Assembly (NCBI GenBank): GCA_003050565.1 | Contig: PEBW01000007.1 | Coordinates: forward strand, 24,756 to 88,755 | Source: Brockia lithotrophica | GTDB taxonomy: Bacteria; Bacillota; Bacilli; Thermicanales; DSM-22653 | DNA: 64,000 bases | Reading direction: 5' to 3' | Part shown: positions 60,786 through 64,000 of the stretch, one piece after another | How positions within the stretch are numbered: position 1 is the stretch's first letter | Layout of the letters: each line of letters starts with the position of its first letter | Made by a program: the position numbers and the translations under genes | The notes under the pieces: generated by a model | What the model saw: the letters and a program-made list of their open reading frames with translations, nothing else | Database searches by the model: none | Told to the model about the DNA's origin: nothing

Positions 60786-61919
60786 ATGCGCATTGTCGTG
60801 CTCGGCGGCGGGACGGCCGGAACGACGGTGGCCAACCGTCTGGCGCGGGCGCTTCGCCCGGAAATTCGCCGCGGCACCGTCGAAGTGACGGTCGTCACCG
60901 ATCGCGATCGACACTGGTATCAGCCCGGGTACTTGTTCGTCGTGTTCAACGAGCGGCCCCTTGAAGATTTCGTCCGTTCCGAGCGGGCGCTCCTTCTTCC
61001 GGAAGTTGGCTTGGTGGTGGATGAGATCACGCGCATCGATCTAGAGCGCAAACAACTGATCTCGCCGCAACGGCACTATCCGTATGACGTTCTCGTCATC
61101 GCCACCGGTTCCTATCCCGACTTTCAGAGCGTCCCCGGGTTGGCCGAGGTCACCTACGATTTTTATACGCCCCAAGGGGCCGAGCGGCTGCGCGATCGCT
61201 TGACGACGTGGACGGGCGGGCGCATCATGATCGTGCAGGACGTTCCGCACAAATGTCCGGCCGCTCCGGTCGAAGTGACGCTCATGTTGGACGATTATTT
61301 TCGCCGTCGCCGCCTGCGCGATCGGGTGGAGATCGTCTACACGTATCCGATCGGCCGCGTGCACGCCGCAGAGCCGATTGCCGATTGGGCGAAACAACAG
61401 TTCGACGCCCGCGGCATCCGGTACGAAACGTTTTTCAACATGGAAGCGGTCGATCCGAAGCGGCAGGTCGTCTTGACGATGGACGGGAGCGAGCATCCTT
61501 TTGATCTTTTGATCTCGATCCCGGCGCACAAAGGTGCCGGGGTGATCCTAAACTCCGGCATCGGCGATGAGTCGGGCTTCATTCCCACCGACCGCCATAC
61601 GCTCAAGATGATCGGCCAGGACGACGTCTACGTGCTCGGCGATGCGACGAACCTTCCGATCAGCAAGGCGGGGTCGACGGCCCACTATCAGGCGGAGGTG
61701 CTGGTGAAAAACCTCGTCGATCGCGTGCGCGGCCTTCCGGAGACGCACCTTTACAACGGAAAGGTGGCTTGCTTTTTGGAAAACAGTTTGGAGGATGCGA
61801 GTTTCATCGCGTTCGACTACGACCACCCACCCAGGCCGGCCGCGACGTCCCAGCTCCTCCACTGGTTCAAGGGGATGTATAACGAGTTGTACTGGCTGAC
61901 GGCCCGCGGTCTGATGTAG
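60786..61919 (+). CDS. sqr: Sulfide:quinone oxidoreductase-like flavoprotein
   Basis: An FAD-dependent, membrane-associated enzyme that probably oxidises sulfide to sulfane sulfur and reduces quinone. The 377 residues have the FAD loop VVLGGGTAGTTVANRL, YDVLVIATGSYPDF and the second FAD motif DVYVLGDATNLPISKAGSTAHYQAEVLVKNL. Redox cysteines are Cys157 (VPHKCPAAPVEV) and Cys329 (NGKVACFLEN), matching the two conserved catalytic cysteines of SQR. An amphipathic C-terminus (LLHWFKGMYNELYWLTARGLM) fits membrane attachment. AGAGAGGGTGG selects ATG 60786 over the in-frame GTGs at 60774 and 60780. Confidence 0.88.
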   Translation: MRIVVLGGGTAGTTVANRLARALRPEIRRGTVEVTVVTDRDRHWYQPGYLFVVFNERPLEDFVRSERALLLPEVGLVVDEITRIDLERKQLISPQRHYPYDVLVIATGSYPDFQSVPGLAEVTYDFYTPQGAERLRDRLTTWTGGRIMIVQDVPHKCPAAPVEVTLMLDDYFRRRRLRDRVEIVYTYPIGRVHAAEPIADWAKQQFDARGIRYETFFNMEAVDPKRQVVLTMDGSEHPFDLLISIPAHKGAGVILNSGIGDESGFIPTDRHTLKMIGQDDVYVLGDATNLPISKAGSTAHYQAEVLVKNLVDRVRGLPETHLYNGKVACFLENSLEDASFIAFDYDHPPRPAATSQLLHWFKGMYNELYWLTARGLM

Positions 61920-61930
61920 GGGGAGATACG

Positions 61931-62449
61931 ATGGACGCCGAACTGACGAAGAAAGCGGTCGTCGCGCTCGAAAAGCTGGACGACTGGCTGACGGAAGAAC
62001 GCCTCGCACGGCTTGAGGCGCTCCTACGGAGGAGCGAGGAAGCGGCGCCGCTTCTCGATCGACTTCAGGCGATGCACGAGCGGGGCACACTCGATGCGCT
62101 CTTCGAGATCGCGGAATTTGTCGCCGTCGCCAAGTCGTCGATGACGCAACCGATGGTCGAGGATGTGACGGGGCTTTTCGTGCGGGCGGTGATGGAGCTC
62201 GACGATGCGGTTTCGGCCGGCCTCATCGACGACCTCAAGGCGCTGGGCGAGGCGTACCGGACGGTCAAGTCGGGCAAGGAAACGTCTCCGGAGCCGAAGT
62301 CGACGCTCGCGCTGGTTCGGGCGCTTTCCGATCCCGAAGTCCGGTCGGCGCTCGGTTTTGGGCTCGCGCTTTTTAAGGAGTGGGCGCGCGTGAGGCGCGA
62401 GCGGTCAGACGGCCTGGCTCAACCAGGTGCGCGCGAGGAGCGCGTGTGA
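61931..62449 (+). CDS. DUF1641 family protein
   Basis: A 172-residue, mostly helical protein. The DUF1641 signature is the C-terminal ALVRALSDPEVRSALGFGLALFKEWARV. This family is repeatedly encoded next to SQR-type or FdhD/formate-linked genes; its function is unknown, with a role in helping quinone-linked oxidoreductases sometimes suggested. It starts 11 bases after the sqr stop with GGGGGAGAT before the ATG. No membrane segment or cysteine. Last recognised gene of the operon. Confidence 0.85.
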   Translation: MDAELTKKAVVALEKLDDWLTEERLARLEALLRRSEEAAPLLDRLQAMHERGTLDALFEIAEFVAVAKSSMTQPMVEDVTGLFVRAVMELDDAVSAGLIDDLKALGEAYRTVKSGKETSPEPKSTLALVRALSDPEVRSALGFGLALFKEWARVRRERSDGLAQPGAREERV

Positions 62450-62680
62450 AGAGGTAAATGCTCCACCCTCGCTGCGCATGACAAGGTGTCCGTGATACGG
62501 GAGGATGAGCATTTCCGGTGTTTGAAAGCGCTTTATACGGGCACCCGAAGGGGTGATGGCGGCGGGGCCGACCGAATCGGACGACCGCTGGAGCGAACGA
62601 ACGCCGGTGGTCGGTCCGCCTGCGGGAACCGGGGACGGAAAAAGCGCGACGGGCGCATCTTCTGGAGCGGGTCGAAGCTG

Positions 62681-62711
62681 GGGGGCGGCGATCTGCCGCC
62701 CTCCTTTTCTC
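62681..62711 (+). terminator. Intrinsic terminator downstream of the sulfur operon
   Basis: GGGCGGC (62683-62689) pairs with GCCGCCC (62695-62701) around GATCT, extended by two outer pairs, then CCTTTTCTCC. Confidence 0.8.
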
Positions 62712-62868
62712 CTTCATCCAGAATTTCTTCCGGCGGCTCTGACCAAAGCTCGAACGCCAACCGATTGGCCCGCATGCGGCTATACAGCGCACCTCACCGA
62801 ACGATCGTGGCGGGCGATCGTCTCGACGAGGGGGAGGCCGCCTTGCGCCCCGTCCTGTCTTCTCTGCG

Positions 62869-62898
62869 TTGACTTTTTGGGTTTTTTGGGGGTATGAT
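62869..62898 (+). promoter_or_regulatory. Promoter of the HTH regulator
   Basis: TTGACT (62869-62874), an 18-base T/G-rich spacer and TATGAT (62893-62898). The spacer contains the 16-mer TTTTTGGGTTTTTTGG (62874-62889), which recurs after the gene at 63652-63667. A possible autoregulatory site. Confidence 0.8.
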
Positions 62899-62927
62899 GT
62901 GCACAAACGAAACGGGGGGCGTAAGGG

Positions 62928-63614
62928 ATGCTCTTGACCGAACGCCGCAAGGAATTCCTGCGCCGCTTGATTGAACTTTATCACAAAACGCAGCTCCCCG
63001 TCCACTACGAAACCCTGGCCAAAGCGATCGGCGTGAGCAAGTGGACGGCGTACGACATGGTGAAGGAACTGGAAAAACTCGGCTACCTGATCCGCGACTA
63101 CGTTCTGTCTCCCGGCGCCGTGGGCCGCTCCCAGGTCGTCTTTATCCCAAGCCTGAAGGCGATCCGGCTTTTCGAGCAAAAATGGTCCGAAGAAAAGGAA
63201 GAGGCCTGGGAGAACGAGTGGCCCGAGGTCAAGGCCAAAATCCTCGAGGCGCTGGATCGGGTCAAAAGCCAGGGCCTTCGCGAAATCGTCCAAACGTTTC
63301 TGCACGAGCTTGTGCACGCCGGATCGCGGGCCGCTTTCGGGGCGTGGTTCTTCGGACTCCTGCTCGCCTACCTGCGCCAGCTCGACCGGAAAACCGAAGC
63401 GCTGATCCGAAACCTCCTCTCCCATGTGCCGGCCGGAAGAACGCGCCTTGCGCTCCTCATCGGCACGGTTTTCGGCATCGTCGCGCAAGCGGAAGGACGC
63501 GATCTGGACCTCACCATGGCCGAACTCATCGGCCGGTACGTGCAGTCGATGGTCGAACTGTCCGAGCAGGAGGTCCGCTTACTGGACGACTTTCTACGCG
63601 AAGCATATCTTTAA
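62928..63614 (+). CDS. Winged-helix transcriptional regulator
   Basis: A 228-residue DNA-binding protein. The N-terminal winged helix spans about residues 5-62 (RRKEFLRRLIELYHKTQLPVHYETLAKAIGVSKWTAYDMVKELEKLGYLIRDYVL). The rest is helical (TFLHELVHAGSRAAFGAWFFGLLLAYLRQLDRKTEALIRNLLSHV) and probably a dimerisation or ligand domain. Such HTH proteins commonly sit upstream of MMPL or fatty-acid/lipid transport genes, as here. ATG with GGGGGGCGTAAGGG. Its ligand is unknown. Codon use is less GC-biased than in the core genes. Confidence 0.85.
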   Translation: MLLTERRKEFLRRLIELYHKTQLPVHYETLAKAIGVSKWTAYDMVKELEKLGYLIRDYVLSPGAVGRSQVVFIPSLKAIRLFEQKWSEEKEEAWENEWPEVKAKILEALDRVKSQGLREIVQTFLHELVHAGSRAAFGAWFFGLLLAYLRQLDRKTEALIRNLLSHVPAGRTRLALLIGTVFGIVAQAEGRDLDLTMAELIGRYVQSMVELSEQEVRLLDDFLREAYL

Positions 63615-63630
63615 GAATAATGGGGATGGA

Positions 63631-63667
63631 GGCGGGCGTTTCTCCGCCGTATTTTTGGGTTTTTTGG
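63631..63667 (+). terminator. Terminator-like hairpin with T-tracts after the HTH gene
   Basis: GGCGGG (63631-63636) pairs with TCCGCC (63643-63648), then GTATTTTTGGGTTTTTT. The T-rich part is the second copy of the 16-mer found in the HTH promoter. It could attenuate the MMPL gene that follows. Confidence 0.65.
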
Positions 63668-63710
63668 AGCTTGAGAAAACAACCAGGAACCGGACGGGCG
63701 GGTGTCGAAC

Positions 63711-64000
63711 ATGCTGGACGCGATGGCCCGGTGGGTCGTCAAAAAGAGAGTCCTCATCGTCATACTCTCCTTGCTCTTTCTCATCCCGGCCGGGTACGGG
63801 ATGAACCATACGCGCATCAACTACGACATCTTGGCCTATCTTCCGGAGCGTCTCCCTTCGGTCCAAGGGCAGGACATCCTGAACCAGGCCTTCGGTTACG
63901 GCGGTACGGGCATCCTCATGCTCAAAAACAAAAGCGACGTCGAAGCGGAAGCGCTCAAGGAGCGCCTCGAACAGATCGATGGCGTCGAAGCCGTCACCTG
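63711..64000 (+). CDS. MMPL/RND-family transporter, N-terminal fragment (cut by window end)
   Basis: The frame opens at ATG 63711 and is still open at the window end, giving 96 residues. It begins MLDAMARWVVKKRVLIVILSL with a first membrane helix to about residue 30. The extracytoplasmic start typical of MMPL transporters follows (NHTRINYDILAYLPERLPSVQGQDILNQAFGYGGTGILML, EALKERLEQIDGVEAV). Such RND-type proteins export lipids or hydrophobic compounds. CGGGCGGGTG lies before the ATG. It is probably controlled by the HTH regulator directly upstream. Confidence 0.85.
   Translation, partial: MLDAMARWVVKKRVLIVILSLLFLIPAGYGMNHTRINYDILAYLPERLPSVQGQDILNQAFGYGGTGILMLKNKSDVEAEALKERLEQIDGVEAVT

Larger units (their letters stand above)
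62450..62927 (+). other. 478-base gap between DUF1641 and the HTH gene
   Basis: No protein gene is recognisable on either strand; the open frames are rich in Arg and Pro and lack ribosome sites. It contains a good terminator at 62681-62711 some 230 bases after the DUF1641 stop, so the stretch 62450-62680 is either a long 3' UTR or a small structured RNA. It ends with the promoter of the HTH gene. Confidence 0.5.

Overview
The window reads as a GC-rich chromosome segment of a thermophile-like, endospore-forming Firmicute (Bacilli or a close relative). The grounds are Bacillus-type gene orders (rpoD-trmK-nif3; lepA-hemW-hrcA-grpE-dnaK-dnaJ-prmA-rsmE; ypmB-aspB-dnaD), a SleB-type spore cortex hydrolase, a CIRCE/HrcA heat-shock site, a LexA box of the GAAC-N4-GTTC type, strong aGGAGG ribosome sites and frequent GTG/TTG starts. 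The physiology looks anaerobic or microaerobic, using formate, tungsten/molybdenum and sulfur. A relative of Brockia or Hydrogenibacillus would fit, but this is inference. No rRNA, tRNA, insertion sequence or CRISPR array was seen.

Layout. 1-6.1 kb: housekeeping genes (sigma-A, trmK, Nif3-like, HtrA-like protease, RluD-like enzyme, LpdD-like small protein). 6.1-25.8 kb: a molybdenum/tungsten island with moaC, moeA, moaE, tatC and moaD; then fdhD, a Tat-exported membrane formate dehydrogenase (fdhABC) and fdhE; then mobA, the tungstate transporter tupABC, a tungsten aldehyde:ferredoxin oxidoreductase, a second moeA, and a MoeA fused to a periplasmic-binding-like domain. Together these import tungstate, build the bis-pterin cofactor, insert it and export the enzyme. 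26-30.7 kb: spore hydrolase, a TM1266-like small protein, an SOS-controlled Y-family polymerase with a YolD partner, and an MFS transporter. 30.9-42.9 kb: the heat-shock operon, followed by lemA and htpX. 43-51.5 kb: ferredoxin, panBCD, rex, MTA/SAH deaminase, ypmB, aspB, dnaD and an unknown gene. 51.6-56.2 kb: thiC with a TPP riboswitch, nagA with a small overlapping gene, and an SDR. 56.4-59.8 kb: a FecBCD/MolABC-type metal-chelate ABC transporter. 59.9-62.5 kb: a sulfur-trafficking operon (DsrE, TusA, sulfide:quinone-reductase-like flavoprotein, DUF1641). 62.9-64 kb: an HTH regulator and the start of an MMPL transporter cut by the window edge.

The most interesting material is regulatory. 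The leader of the formate dehydrogenase cluster and the leader of the sulfur operon share an RTACC-N6-GGTAT dyad of the kind used by CsoR/CstR/FrmR repressors. The fdhD leader also carries a LacI/CcpA-like palindrome and a wide TGTGAA/TTCACG dyad. The ABC-transporter promoter carries a good Rex-like site while rex itself is in the window. dinB has a LexA box whose near-copy lies on the thiC promoter. Tandem 11-bp repeats precede tupA and the SDR. All sites were read by eye, and none was tested by scanning or experiment.
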